46,202 nt of DNA from an uncultured Lachnospiraceae bacterium (GTDB lineage Bacteria > Bacillota > Clostridia > Lachnospirales > Lachnospiraceae): NCBI GenBank assembly GCA_902766825.1, contig CACXFB010000018.1, positions 1-46,202 of the forward strand, in the 5' to 3' direction. The stretch's first letter is position 1; every line of letters starts with the position of its first letter. Shown one piece after another: positions 8,223-17,809 of this stretch. A program made the translations under genes and the position numbers. The notes beneath the pieces are model-generated. The model was not told the origin of the DNA, searched no databases, and saw nothing but the letters and a program-made list of their open reading frames with translations.

Positions 8223-9364
8223 CTAACTATTAAATTTTTTATTATCAATAAATTGTATTACTACATCCGGCCAGCAATTTTTATCTGTTCCAAACTGTGC
8301 TAGAAATGCCAAGACCCATCTTTCGATACCAAATCCAACGCATCCAGAAACCGGATATTCTTCGCCTTCCACTCTAATGTGAAATGGTGAAGTAAATGCA
8401 GTCCCATGAAGATTTAATGAAGCCACAGCAAGTGTATTATCTTTATCATATGACATTCTGACTTCATACTTGCTCTTTTCTTTTTTTGATATTTTTTATA
8501 CTTAAGCATCTTAGGCATTATAAATGCATCTGCTGCAACAGTAATAAATGCATCTACATTCATTTTTCTTATAAATGCCACAATTTCTTTTCTAATGTTT
8601 TCTCTTATTGTTTCAACATACTCATCTGAACCAAAGAAAACAATTTCTCTGACATGATAATCTCTTAACCTGCCAAACTCTTCCCAATTAAGTCTACCTT
8701 CATTCCTAAATACACTTTGGTTCAATGTAATTATTGATCCTTTAGGCATTGTCTGGCTTCTGTACTTCTCATAAACATGAAAACATGCAGACGGCGAAAG
8801 TGAAAAAGCGGGAGTCTGAACAACTTCATCCAAACTTTCCTCCACAAATGAAGTCTTTGACATCTTTTCCAAATCATCAAAATCTTCAGCTACGTCACTA
8901 CAAAACATAGTATACTGGGGGCTTCTTCTGTAATAACCAGTATCTTTCATAGTATCAATCCCTAAAAGCACAGGATACATTTCTTCAACCGCACCAAGTT
9001 TTTGTGCGATTTTTCTAAACTCATTATCAAAAAACTCATATAACGCAACTGCATAACCTTCCAATGATACAAAGCCATCCGATGTTGTTTTTACAAAGCC
9101 CTCTTTAAAAATATCATTAAAGAATTGACGTTGTGTTCGGTTCTCGTCTATGACTATATCCGCTCTTGAACTTTCTGAATTTTTCTTTAATGCTTCGTTT
9201 GCCTTTTTCTCAACTTTATCAAAATCCACATCATCTTCACACTCAATTATCAAAGTGTTATCTTCTCGCTTAAATCCCGTAATTTGTTTTGAAAAAAAAC
9301 AAATTTGTTTTTTGTATTCAGAAAAATCCAGTTCATCAGGAAGTTTTATTATTACCTGTTTCAT
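8223..9364 (-). pseudogene. Amino acid:[carrier protein] ligase (SerRS-like), split by a frameshift
   Basis: This is a class-II aminoacyl-tRNA-synthetase-like protein without a tRNA-binding arm. Its family (studied as bll0957 of Bradyrhizobium) activates small amino acids and loads them onto a carrier protein. Visible landmarks are PSACFHVYE, whose Cys194 matches the zinc-ligand Cys of the family; motif 2 VFRNEGR; and motif 3 GCVGFGIERW, which carries the second zinc Cys. The gene reads open from ATG 9364 (ribosome site AGAGGAT) to a run of seven A (minus strand 8487-8481). The conserved C-terminus then continues in the -1 frame from about 8480 to 8223. Without a shift the protein ends at 8414 and lacks motif 3. 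The lesion may be a deletion, a sequencing slip, or a site read through by slippage (see findings). Confidence 0.8.
8480..8486 (-). other. Slippery heptamer A_AAA_AAG in the ligase gene
   Basis: On the minus strand the zero-frame codons are CAA AAA AAG, giving the canonical -1 slippery heptamer A AAA AAG at 8486-8480. A -1 slip here would continue with GAA AAG AGC AAG TAT into the conserved C-terminal domain. I see no upstream Shine-Dalgarno stimulator and no strong hairpin just downstream, so programmed frameshifting is unproven. Confidence 0.45.
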
Positions 9365-9368
9365 ATAT

Positions 9369-10412
9369 TTATCCTCTTGCAAATGTTTTTTCAAAAAATG
9401 TTTCATCTCTGTAGATGGTTGTTTTATTCTTAGTATCATGAATAACATTCATCTCATCATCACTGTTTTTATAATCATCAAGACGTTTAAGCATTTCACT
9501 TAAGAAATCATCCTCATAGAATTCTGTCATAATCTTAAATGTAAAATATGCTTTCTTTTCAATATTCAACTTCTTAAACACTTCCATTAACTCATCATAT
9601 TTAAGTTGTTCTCTGTAAAATCTGATAAAGTTCATCATATCTACTATTTTATATAATGTCACATCACGTCTTCCCTCTGTCCATATTGTATCTGTTGCCT
9701 CTCTATAAAAATGACAACATAAAAATGCCATATTAGTATACGGATTAAGACCTGTAATTCTGTATCCTCCGTTATAAACTTTTGTTCCCATCTCATAGAC
9801 AGTTTTATCAATCAGATTTTTATTTCCATCAAAAAGAAAGTTAATATCTAATTCCATTATACCTACATCTGTTTTCTTTACATATGGAACAAGATCATGG
9901 TAATTCATTCTTTGAATAATCTTTTCTTTCTTGGTTGCTTCCACAAGTTCTCCATTTGGCATATTAGACTGTATATATCCCATTTCCCTAAGACATGTAT
10001 CAAGCTTTCCAAGATCTTCTTCATACACAAGCAAATCTATATCATTAGATCTTCTTGTTCCTCTTTCATACATCTCGCATCCAAAAAACGCTCCTTTTAA
10101 TGCAGCGAAATTAACATCTGCTTCTTCAAGCGCATTATTAACCTTGCATATCTCTTCAAGATTTTCTTCAAACTGTTCCTTCTGCGCCCTAACAAGTAAT
10201 TCAAAAGCCTTTCTAACCTCCTTTGGCATCTTCTTGATTTGCGCTTTGCTTAGTCCTTTATAAATATATCCTCCTAATCTGTGATTAAGAGCTAGTCCTG
10301 CAATCTCAATCCAATCTAGTTTCTTATCCAACAAAGCATCAATCTCTATACTTTCCTCTTTATTTTTATTAATTAGCGAAGCTTTTAATAAAAAACTATG
10401 CTCATTCTTCAT
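9369..10412 (-). CDS. Nucleotidyltransferase-fold protein (NTP_transf_5-like)
   Basis: This 347-residue protein carries the polymerase-beta nucleotidyltransferase signature at about residues 103-130: ALKGAFFG, a spacer with TRRSN, then DIDLLV with the two metal-binding Asp. This fits the uncharacterised NTP_transf_5 family, often found in peptide and other natural-product clusters. It could adenylylate a metabolite or peptide, but the substrate is unknown. Its stop lies 4 nt before the carrier-protein ligase start, and the ABC permease gene lies 50 nt upstream, so it is part of the same operon. An upstream reading of the ligase gene overlaps this gene and was rejected for lack of a ribosome site. 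Confidence 0.75.
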   Translation of the reverse strand: MKNEHSFLLKASLINKNKEESIEIDALLDKKLDWIEIAGLALNHRLGGYIYKGLSKAQIKKMPKEVRKAFELLVRAQKEQFEENLEEICKVNNALEEADVNFAALKGAFFGCEMYERGTRRSNDIDLLVYEEDLGKLDTCLREMGYIQSNMPNGELVEATKKEKIIQRMNYHDLVPYVKKTDVGIMELDINFLFDGNKNLIDKTVYEMGTKVYNGGYRITGLNPYTNMAFLCCHFYREATDTIWTEGRRDVTLYKIVDMMNFIRFYREQLKYDELMEVFKKLNIEKKAYFTFKIMTEFYEDDFLSEMLKRLDDYKNSDDEMNVIHDTKNKTTIYRDETFFEKTFARG

Positions 10413-10462
10413 TCCTATAGTTCCTCTACTTTCATAAAACTTTTATTACCCCAAAAAAATTA

Positions 10463-11278
10463 TTAGCTTCCGGTACTTGCATAAAATCTTAAACTAAATC
10501 TCCAAAAAAGATAGCTTACTCCAAACATAAATATTCCTACCACTGTCGATAATGGTATATATATTTCCGGAAAAATATTCCCCGCTTTAAAACAACCCAT
10601 AATCAACTGTGTTGGAAAATAATTCACAAATGCCAATGGAATTATGTACACAACAAAATACTGAATTAGCAATGGATAAATGCTAATCGGATATCCCATA
10701 AAGCTTTTTATATTCCAGTATAAAACATTTCTCAAATTATCTGTCTTAACAATAAAAAAACTAAGAGACGCAAATATCAGAAAAAGTGCTCCCTGAATCA
10801 ATACTCCACTACAAACACATGAACATGCTAACAAAATATTAGCAGGGTTCCACTGAATGTTAATCTTTGAAGATGAGTATATGAAAATCATCACACCTAA
10901 TGTTCCATGTCCTAATGCTGCAAACCAATCTGAATTAGAAGCCAACACTTGAAACAATACTCCACGCGGACGAATTAACAATTTGTCCAAGTCTCCTTGT
11001 ATTACAAGATATTGAAAATCTCTTAGTCCCGTGAAGAAAATAATAAATATTCCATAGGTTAAAAACATAAAACTATATAAGAATAACAACTCATATATTG
11101 TCCAACCACCAATATTATCAAAGTTCAAAAAAGTAATATACATAACAATAACCGCAGTGGATTCTCTTGCCATAACTGCAAAAATTCTTAAAAAAGCATC
11201 CACCCTGTATTGGAACCAGGCCTTAATAGATGTTTTGCAGTAGTGATAATAAAGTGAAATTACATCTTTCATAAACAT
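10463..11278 (-). CDS. ABC-2 type exporter permease (ABC2_membrane_6/DUF990 type)
   Basis: This 271-residue integral membrane protein has about six hydrophobic segments and the conserved mid-section RDFQYLVIQGDLDKLLIRP typical of DUF990-type ABC-2 permeases. It pairs with the homologous upstream permease, whose stop overlaps this start, and with the ATPase encoded before it. GGAGG precedes ATG 11278. Exporters of this type move lipids, antibiotics or other small molecules out of the cell. Here it probably exports, or gives immunity to, the product of the surrounding cluster. Confidence 0.85.
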   Translation of the reverse strand: MFMKDVISLYYHYCKTSIKAWFQYRVDAFLRIFAVMARESTAVIVMYITFLNFDNIGGWTIYELLFLYSFMFLTYGIFIIFFTGLRDFQYLVIQGDLDKLLIRPRGVLFQVLASNSDWFAALGHGTLGVMIFIYSSSKINIQWNPANILLACSCVCSGVLIQGALFLIFASLSFFIVKTDNLRNVLYWNIKSFMGYPISIYPLLIQYFVVYIIPLAFVNYFPTQLIMGCFKAGNIFPEIYIPLSTVVGIFMFGVSYLFWRFSLRFYASTGS

Positions 11279-12069
11279 TAGCCTCCTTGCACCACAAGTT
11301 TTTTCTTACCCATATGCCACAAAAAATTCCCGATTAATGCAAGTATTAAAATCCATACTAACTGCAGCAACAGTGCTATCGTCTGTTGCTTATTTCCCAT
11401 TTGATTAAGATAGATTTTTATTGGCGTAATATATATTGCTGAAAAAGGTGTATACTTTACAATGTTCTGTATTGTATTTGGAAGATACCATACAGGCAGC
11501 ATAGTACCGGCGAGAACATTAATAAACACATTTTTTATTGTCGATATACTCCACACATTCACAATCCAAAAACAAAGCATCTGAACAATTGAGCTTATCT
11601 CCCACAGCACCAAAAACCCCAATAATATACTTATCACAAATACAAATATACTATAAGGATTCTTACATAATATAAAGCTCTTTCTGTAAACTAATATCAT
11701 GATTATTGCACATGGAATCATATTGAATAATAGTTTAAACAATATATTGCCAACTGTATCTGCCAATAGATATAATCTATAGTTTATTGGTTTAAGTAAT
11801 TCACATATTATTGTTCCATCACCAAACTTTCTCTGAACTGCTAAATCATCAATGGAATAAATGTTAGACAAACCAAGATTAATAATAAAACTTGTAAGAA
11901 CAACACTTAGCGATACTTTCCCAGATACATGATTGGTCATATACAACGCTTTCCATATTTCGCAGGAAATAAATATTTGTATACAAACATTTAACCAACT
12001 TAAAAAATAATCAAATCTGTACATTGTATTATTTTTAAATGCTCTTTTTAGAAAAAACATATATTTCAT
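11278..12069 (-). CDS. ABC-2 type exporter permease (second subunit)
   Basis: This 263-residue membrane protein has about six transmembrane segments and the QRKFGDGTIICELLKPINYR segment that matches RPIN-type motifs of the same permease family as its downstream neighbour. The two permeases would form a heterodimer served by one ATPase. It begins 2 nt after the end of the ATPase gene and overlaps the next permease by one base, so translation is coupled. Because the ATPase gene is frameshifted, this transporter may not be energised in this strain. Confidence 0.85.
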   Translation of the reverse strand: MKYMFFLKRAFKNNTMYRFDYFLSWLNVCIQIFISCEIWKALYMTNHVSGKVSLSVVLTSFIINLGLSNIYSIDDLAVQRKFGDGTIICELLKPINYRLYLLADTVGNILFKLLFNMIPCAIIMILVYRKSFILCKNPYSIFVFVISILLGFLVLWEISSIVQMLCFWIVNVWSISTIKNVFINVLAGTMLPVWYLPNTIQNIVKYTPFSAIYITPIKIYLNQMGNKQQTIALLLQLVWILILALIGNFLWHMGKKKLVVQGG

Positions 12070-12070
12070 A

Positions 12071-13250
12071 TTACAGCGCTACCTTCCCCTCATATATATT
12101 GTAGACAATATCCGAAATCTCAGGTTCTTTAATAAGAACATCTTTAACATCATATTCCGTAACAAATCTATTCAAGGTCGCTCCAAGTTGAGTATTAACA
12201 TCTTTAAGTTTTACTCTATAATGCTTGTCCGTAATTTTCTCAGATTCATACATTACCGTATCAATAATTGCACACGATTTTTTTAAAATTACATCAATCA
12301 CACCATCTTCATCTTCAAGAATGCTAATACTTTCTGTAATATATTCATTCTGCAAGTATTTTTTTACACGTTCTAACTGAATTTTAGGTTTCTCAAATAA
12401 TATTTCTATAATATTTTCATCGCACTCCCTTATATTCAACAAACTATCATTGCAAAACTTTGCGCTAGGTTCCAGTTCAATTCTCAACGTCTTAACATCA
12501 TCACATAGTTCCTTAACATCCTTTACCGAACCATCATATATTTTTTTCACTTTATCTATTATGATAAGCCTCTCACATGTAGAAACAATATCCTGCATAT
12601 CATGCGTAGTAAAAATAATCGTGACATTATATTTTTTTATTTATAGTTCTGATGAAATCCTGAATCTTTTTTTTAGCTACCAAATCCAATCCTATTGTAG
12701 GCTCATCAAGAAAAACTATCTTAGGATTATGTAACAAAGCAGCAACAATTTCAGCCCTCATTTTCTGTCCCAATGATAACTGTCTGACTGGCTGATTTAT
12801 AAAATCCTTCATATCAAGCATATCAATAAATTCATCTAGTCTTTTTTGATAATCATCTCTTGGTATCTTATATATATGCCGTATAAGCTCATATCCATCC
12901 TTGACCGGCAAATCCCACACAAGTTGAGATTTCTGACCTAATACAACCCCAATATTTGAAACATATTTTTTTCGTTGTTTATAAGGTATGAATCCGGATA
13001 CAATTATTTCCCCTTCAGATGGATAAAGTATTCCGGACAACATTTTAATTGTTGTCGACTTTCCTGCTCCATTAGATCCTATGAATGCAACTGCTTCTCC
13101 TTCATTTATTGTAAAATTCAAATCATCAACCGCAGTTTTCTTTTCATATCTCGGAACAAAAAGATTCGCAACAAATCCTAACAAGCCATTCTTTCTTTTG
13201 TTAATCTTATATACCTTAGATACATCTTTAACGCTAATAATTTCACTCAT
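12071..13250 (-). pseudogene. ABC exporter ATPase, split by a frameshift
   Basis: This is a DrrA-type ATP-binding subunit. The first frame (13250-12627) has Walker A IGSNGAGKST, the signature LSLGQKMRAE and Walker B IVFLDEPTIGLD, then stops just after INKKI. The second frame (about 12637-12071) resumes with the H-loop TTHD, the remainder of the nucleotide-binding domain and a C-terminal extension. The break lies at a run of seven A on the minus strand (12638-12632). Six A would restore one frame. As it stands the first product lacks the switch histidine and should not work alone. GGAGG precedes ATG 13250, which overlaps the end region of the CYTH gene. Confidence 0.8.
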
Positions 13251-13259
13251 GTTTTCTAT

Positions 13260-13823
13260 TTAGTTTCCTCCGTGTTTTATACTCAAGTACTCACTCATAA
13301 ATCTGGCAAATTTACCATCAATCTTATCTTTTGGTACTATTCCATTATCAGCAAGAACCGACAACACTTCATCCGGATTTTCCTGTCCGAATTCAATTTC
13401 AATTTCATAATCAGTTTTATCGAAATATCTACTAATATCTAGGCTAATTTCTACATTCTTGCTTGGATGATATACTTTTCTTACTGTTTCCAATTTTCCA
13501 AGCATATGAAAATCTGGTAGATTCATATCCAAAATATTCTTCAACAATTCAGAAGATATTATTTCGGGAACATTCGTAACTTTTCTTTCATATTCTTCCT
13601 TTATGTGTAACGATTTTTGATATTCAATTGGTTTTTTTATTTGAAGTTTATAACCATCTTCTTTCTGTCTAACTCTTACTGTCAGTTCTCCATTTTCTTC
13701 AACTTTATCCAAATCTCCATAATAAAAATTTATCTGATTATATGTTTTTTCCCACCGAAACATACGTTCAATTTTATTATATTGTTCATTTGTTAGAAGA
13801 ATCTTAATTTCCTTTTCAATCAT
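13260..13823 (-). CDS. CYTH-domain phosphatase
   Basis: This 187-residue protein starts with MIEKEIKILL, containing the ExExK signature of the CYTH superfamily. Charged alternating strands follow, typical of a triphosphate tunnel metalloenzyme (VRVRQKEDGYKLQIKK, LDISRYF, YEIEIEFG). Family members hydrolyse inorganic or organic triphosphates such as thiamine triphosphate, or act as adenylate cyclases. Its place in a biosynthetic operon next to a histidine phosphatase and two kinase-like genes suggests it handles a phosphorylated intermediate. That is inference. Confidence 0.8.
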   Translation of the reverse strand: MIEKEIKILLTNEQYNKIERMFRWEKTYNQINFYYGDLDKVEENGELTVRVRQKEDGYKLQIKKPIEYQKSLHIKEEYERKVTNVPEIISSELLKNILDMNLPDFHMLGKLETVRKVYHPSKNVEISLDISRYFDKTDYEIEIEFGQENPDEVLSVLADNGIVPKDKIDGKFARFMSEYLSIKHGGN

Positions 13824-13835
13824 TGTTTTTCCTTT

Positions 13836-14384
13836 TTACTTCAACTTATTTTCATTAAAAATAATTTTCCATTTTCCAGATTCGCATTCAGCAACAAAAT
13901 ATCCAAAATTATTTATTTTTATCATTTCATACTCAGATTTACAAATATATGTATATATGTGTCTAAGTATGGACTCATGAGTAACTACAAGAATCTCATC
14001 ATCATTTAATTTTGATATTTTTTTCAAAAACTTTATAACTCTTTTAAAAATAGATACATGCGACTCAGCTTTGCTTTCAATTTCCCCCATTAGTTCCTCA
14101 GAAAACGTCACACCTTCAAGTTCTTTAAAATCTCTCTCTTTTAATTCTTCAAAAATAAGAATTTCATCTCTCTTCATTCTCGACACTAAACATGCAGTTT
14201 CCAATGCCCTTTTCAACGGACTAGAGACAACACAAGAAAATTGTTTGTTTTCGTTCAAAAAAAGATCGCCCATTTTCTTTGCCTCTTCTTTTGCCGCAAC
14301 TGTTATACCCAAATCAGTCAAGCCGTTAATTCTTCCTTCTATATTCCAATCTGTCTGTCCATGTCTCATAAAATATACCTTCAT
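13836..14384 (-). CDS. Histidine phosphatase family protein
   Basis: This 182-residue member of the phosphoglycerate-mutase-like superfamily has the catalytic RHG motif in FMRHGQTDWN at the N terminus, a conserved Arg in SSPLKRA, and the second His in VTHESILRH. It lacks the length and motifs of a glycolytic mutase, so it is probably a small-molecule phosphatase of the CobC/GpmB type. It has a strong GAGGTGATG ribosome site before ATG 14384. It lies 12 nt before the CYTH gene and 21 nt after the HPr-kinase-like gene. Confidence 0.85.
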   Translation of the reverse strand: MKVYFMRHGQTDWNIEGRINGLTDLGITVAAKEEAKKMGDLFLNENKQFSCVVSSPLKRALETACLVSRMKRDEILIFEELKERDFKELEGVTFSEELMGEIESKAESHVSIFKRVIKFLKKISKLNDDEILVVTHESILRHIYTYICKSEYEMIKINNFGYFVAECESGKWKIIFNENKLK

Positions 14385-14405
14385 TAATTCATCACCTCAG
14401 AATTT

Positions 14406-15431
14406 CTATTGTATGTTATCTAATAATTTTTGTATCAGTTCTTCTTCGCAGGCATCTGCTGTTACAATATAGTTTTTGGTATATTTTGATACATCAATCA
14501 AGTTTTGATTATAATTATTCAAGATTTTTTTTATTTTATTAACATTCCCATTATAATAATTTATTAAATCATCACGTAATGAATAAATATTTAGCGCCTC
14601 TGAATACATTGACAGTAACGTAAACATATCTTTATCAGAGCAAGGTTCACAATAATACTCACCCTTATTATTATACTGATAAAATATAATATACTTAATC
14701 TTACATTTTCCTTTTAATTTATACTCCAAATCAATCGGATCCAAATTTGTGCATCCTGTTATTTTCGTATTATTAAGTTTTTTAATTTTAGAACAAATAT
14801 CAATAGCCATTTCTTTTCTAAAATTTATATTAGAATGAACCCCTAAAGCAATTCCCCTTTTTACGACAACATGTGTATTAGATATGAAATACGTTTTTTT
14901 GTCCATATTTAAAATTTTATTTACAAGTGTAGATTTTCCTGATGATTTTCCACCAATAATCAGAACACCCTCATTGTTTCTTTCAATTAATGTTCCTTTT
15001 AAATGAACACCGCTTTCAAGTACATATTCTGTTAAAATCCATTTTAGTATATACGACCAAAATACATGACAACAATCTTTTATGCATCCTATAACATAAA
15101 AAGTTCTTTCATTAAAGTCATGATATAAACAAATTTCATTACCAAAATGATTTAAGTTATAATACCCATTTAGCATACGTTTTGAACGTAAGGACGATTT
15201 TTTACAAAGTTCTTTTATTCTTTCATCAACAACTATATTTTCATTATCAATTATGTATATACTATACATATTTTCCCTTGTCGAATTGATTTTTGCTGAT
15301 TTGGAAAAATATTTTTCCATCGTTCCTTTTTTATTATTTGAAATAACACTAATATCTTCATTTTCTATGATATTATAGAATGCCTCATATCTTTCACTTT
15401 CTATAATTTTTTTTATATATTCTTTAATCAT
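14406..15431 (-). CDS. HPr-kinase-like P-loop protein
   Basis: This 341-residue protein has a central P-loop, GVLIIGGKSSGKST, near residue 175. Its context (an N-terminal beta-rich half, then VLIIGGKSSGKSTLV and an ALGVHSN-like loop) matches the HPr kinase/PEP-carboxykinase-like fold. Proteins of this type occur in many peptide natural-product clusters, where some phosphorylate a peptide or small molecule. No PTS gene is near, so it is not a true HPr kinase. The gene is strikingly AT-rich and lysine- and asparagine-rich compared with the flanking chromosome. Confidence 0.7.
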   Translation of the reverse strand: MIKEYIKKIIESERYEAFYNIIENEDISVISNNKKGTMEKYFSKSAKINSTRENMYSIYIIDNENIVVDERIKELCKKSSLRSKRMLNGYYNLNHFGNEICLYHDFNERTFYVIGCIKDCCHVFWSYILKWILTEYVLESGVHLKGTLIERNNEGVLIIGGKSSGKSTLVNKILNMDKKTYFISNTHVVVKRGIALGVHSNINFRKEMAIDICSKIKKLNNTKITGCTNLDPIDLEYKLKGKCKIKYIIFYQYNNKGEYYCEPCSDKDMFTLLSMYSEALNIYSLRDDLINYYNGNVNKIKKILNNYNQNLIDVSKYTKNYIVTADACEEELIQKLLDNIQ

Positions 15432-15454
15432 TTTTCATTCCTCGCCATATAAAA

Positions 15455-16000
15455 CTATATTACGTCCAATAAATTTGTAATAGTTTCTTCTAAATCATTG
15501 TTATTATCAATTATGCAATCAACGTCATTTGCGTCAAATGCCCATTTTTCCAATTCTTTGGCTTTCTCTATTCTTTTCTTAATCTCATCTTCACATTCTC
15601 TTCCGCGTAATATCAATCGCTTTTCAATATTGCAGATATTTACATTCAGATAAATAACTTGAACTCTTTTAAATTTTTCTTTTATCTCCGGAATTTTTTT
15701 TCTTGATAATCCTAAAACAACTTTTTTACCATCAAAATACTCTTTTCGTATTTCGTTAGGCAGCCCATACATGTAACCATGACACTCATAACTAGTTTCC
15801 ATATTTTTCATTAATTCCGCAAATTTATCATTAGAAACATAATTATATGTTTTTCCATCAATCTCTCCTTTTCTTTTTTCTCTTGTTGTGTAATATGTAG
15901 GAACATAAATTTTATCATTCTCTTTCAGTTTATCTATTATAGTTGTTTTCCCTGCTCCAGAGGCACCTAGAAGAATTATTATTTTACCTCTTTCACTCAT
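15455..16000 (-). CDS. Guanylate-kinase-like P-loop kinase
   Basis: This 181-residue protein has a P-loop (GASGAGKTT, about residues 13-21), then YYTTREKRKGEIDGKTYNYV, which corresponds to the nucleotide-binding region of guanylate kinases, and a lid RGRECEDEIKKRI. It is unlikely to be the housekeeping Gmk because it sits inside an operon of specialised enzymes and is divergent. It could phosphorylate a pathway nucleotide or a phosphosugar, as PhnN relatives do. Its start overlaps the end of the ATP-grasp gene by 8 bp, indicating translational coupling. Confidence 0.75.
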   Translation of the reverse strand: MSERGKIIILLGASGAGKTTIIDKLKENDKIYVPTYYTTREKRKGEIDGKTYNYVSNDKFAELMKNMETSYECHGYMYGLPNEIRKEYFDGKKVVLGLSRKKIPEIKEKFKRVQVIYLNVNICNIEKRLILRGRECEDEIKKRIEKAKELEKWAFDANDVDCIIDNNNDLEETITNLLDVI

Positions 16001-17087
16001 ATATTTTTATCTCCTCTATAAGTTTTTTTAAATTCTCTTCACTTTTAATAAGTTCTTTTTCATTAACCAACTCTGGGAAAGTTTCACAATATTTTAGCCA
16101 AATCATATCCGAGCCAATTTTCACCTTTTTTTCTTCTTCTTTTACTGGCAACCCCATACCTACTTTGTAAAGTATATACGGTAAATTCAGCCCACATTTA
16201 GTCATGAAGAAAGATGATGTATATAATCTACTTGCCTGTATTTCCGTAAGATTAGGTCTTCCTTCACTATCCAATGTATAATCGACACAAATACATCCAT
16301 GAGGTTTTTTAGATAAAAATCTTACAATCCTTTCTGACATCTCACTTAATTGATTATCTTCAATTAACTTTTGTCCACCTGTTATTCCTGTAACACCTGC
16401 CGGGGATCTGTCGGCAAACTCCCAATATAACCTCTCTCTAATTAATGATACTTCCAATTTCCCATTATTCCAAATTCCACTCCAAGTCAAAGTTTTCTTT
16501 GATAGTTTTTCGGAAATCATAAATTTTCCCCATCCATCAAATCTTCTAACCCATGCTCTTGCCAATTCAAAGTCATCCGTTGCAATAGCACATGCTCCTC
16601 CTGAACCATAAATTCTTCTAATCCAAACCTCTTTTTTGAAACCATTTGATAACCTATTCATGTTTTCATACAAATCCTCTTCACCGTAAATCATATATGA
16701 CTCCGGGAGATTACATATATTAGCATCATGAAGCTTATTATAAGTTTTCCATTTATCTTCAAACAGAATAATATCCTCTCTATCAGGAAGACATACCTTT
16801 GCCTTTAATTTGTCTCTGTTCTCTGAAATCATCATTAATTCTTTGCCTGTTTTAGATGGATATACAAAATCAATATTATATTTCTCAACAATATAATTTA
16901 TTAAATCTATATATTTTTCATTTTCACACTTTGGAACCAGTATTTTCACATCAGCCTCTGCCCATGTCAACGAATACTTGTTAGAATCTATTCCGACAAT
17001 TTCCACATCATCATTTGCAAATCTTATTGATCTACAAAAATTTAAAGCAGGTGACCTTCCTACATCCGTAACCAAAATTCTCTTCAT
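15993..17087 (-). CDS. ATP-grasp ligase
   Basis: This 364-residue protein has an N-terminal Rossmann-like pre-ATP-grasp domain (MKRILVTDVGRSPA). The ATP-grasp core follows, with VWIRRIYGSGGACA as the glycine-rich loop and LTEIQASRLYTS holding the metal-binding Glu and Asn/Gln region. It resembles carbamoyl-phosphate-synthase-like ATP-grasp enzymes that join a carboxylate to an amine through an acyl phosphate. In butirosin-type pathways an ATP-grasp enzyme extends an amino acid on the carrier protein, a role that would suit this cluster. The substrate is unknown. An AAAGAGG site precedes ATG 17087. Confidence 0.8.
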   Translation of the reverse strand: MKRILVTDVGRSPALNFCRSIRFANDDVEIVGIDSNKYSLTWAEADVKILVPKCENEKYIDLINYIVEKYNIDFVYPSKTGKELMMISENRDKLKAKVCLPDREDIILFEDKWKTYNKLHDANICNLPESYMIYGEEDLYENMNRLSNGFKKEVWIRRIYGSGGACAIATDDFELARAWVRRFDGWGKFMISEKLSKKTLTWSGIWNNGKLEVSLIRERLYWEFADRSPAGVTGITGGQKLIEDNQLSEMSERIVRFLSKKPHGCICVDYTLDSEGRPNLTEIQASRLYTSSFFMTKCGLNLPYILYKVGMGLPVKEEEKKVKIGSDMIWLKYCETFPELVNEKELIKSEENLKKLIEEIKIYE

Positions 17088-17127
17088 ATAAAAACCAACC
17101 TCTTTTCTTCAATATAAAATAAATGAC

Positions 17128-17790
17128 TTAATTATAATTGCTCTTGCTATAATATAAAGAAACAAAACTCTCTTTGACATTTACGTTTTCCAACTTAAAC
17201 TTTGGAAAAACACATTCCCCAAAACCTTTACCATTGACTAATGTTGGTGTATCTTCTCCCCCAACGACAAACGGAAATTGTAATATTTCTATTCCATCAA
17301 TCACATCTGCTTCTAACAGCTTAGAGTTAATCGTTCCTCCGCCTTCAACAATTACCTCCTGCAACCCAAGTTTATTTTCCAAATAGTCCTTCAGCCCCTT
17401 AAAATCAACTTTTGTTTCACCTATAAACTCAACTTTTTTTCCATGTTTTTTTATCTCATCAACCTTTGGATTATTAATATTTTTTTTACTGGTTACAATA
17501 AGTGTCTTTTTATTATCTTGAAAAATATGGCTCGAATAATCAAAATCCAACGAATTGCTAGGAATTATTCTTATTAATTTTTCATTTCCAAAATATCTGT
17601 CTGTCAAATAAGGATTATCAGTATCAATAGTTTTCTTTCCTACAATAATCGCTTGTGCATTATGTCTTTTTTTATGTATATACATCATTTCCTTTTCACT
17701 TAAATAATTTCCGAAGAACTTACTGGAACTATTACTTCCCGAAGTTATTTTTCCATCCATCGACATCTCTGATAAAATATAAATTCTCAT
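17128..17790 (-). CDS. RibD C-terminal-type (dihydrofolate-reductase-fold) reductase
   Basis: This 220-residue protein has the RibD_C fold. The start is MRIYILSEMSMDGKI, followed by AQAIIVGKKTI, then the conserved VIVEGGGTINSKLL and a C-terminal PFVVGGEDTPTL. In riboflavin synthesis this domain reduces a ribosylamino-pyrimidine with NADPH. Here there is no deaminase domain and no other rib gene, so it probably reduces a pathway-specific intermediate, perhaps a pyrimidine or a sugar-imine. AGGAG precedes ATG 17790. It lies 19 nt after the radical SAM gene. Confidence 0.85.
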   Translation of the reverse strand: MRIYILSEMSMDGKITSGSNSSSKFFGNYLSEKEMMYIHKKRHNAQAIIVGKKTIDTDNPYLTDRYFGNEKLIRIIPSNSLDFDYSSHIFQDNKKTLIVTSKKNINNPKVDEIKKHGKKVEFIGETKVDFKGLKDYLENKLGLQEVIVEGGGTINSKLLEADVIDGIEILQFPFVVGGEDTPTLVNGKGFGECVFPKFKLENVNVKESFVSLYYSKSNYN

Positions 17791-17809
17791 AACAATCTCC
17801 TAACAATAA

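Noticed and set aside
9365-9448. Longer N-terminus for the carrier-protein ligase
   Set aside because: It overlaps the nucleotidyltransferase gene, and the added residues resemble no family member. ATG 9364 has a good ribosome site.
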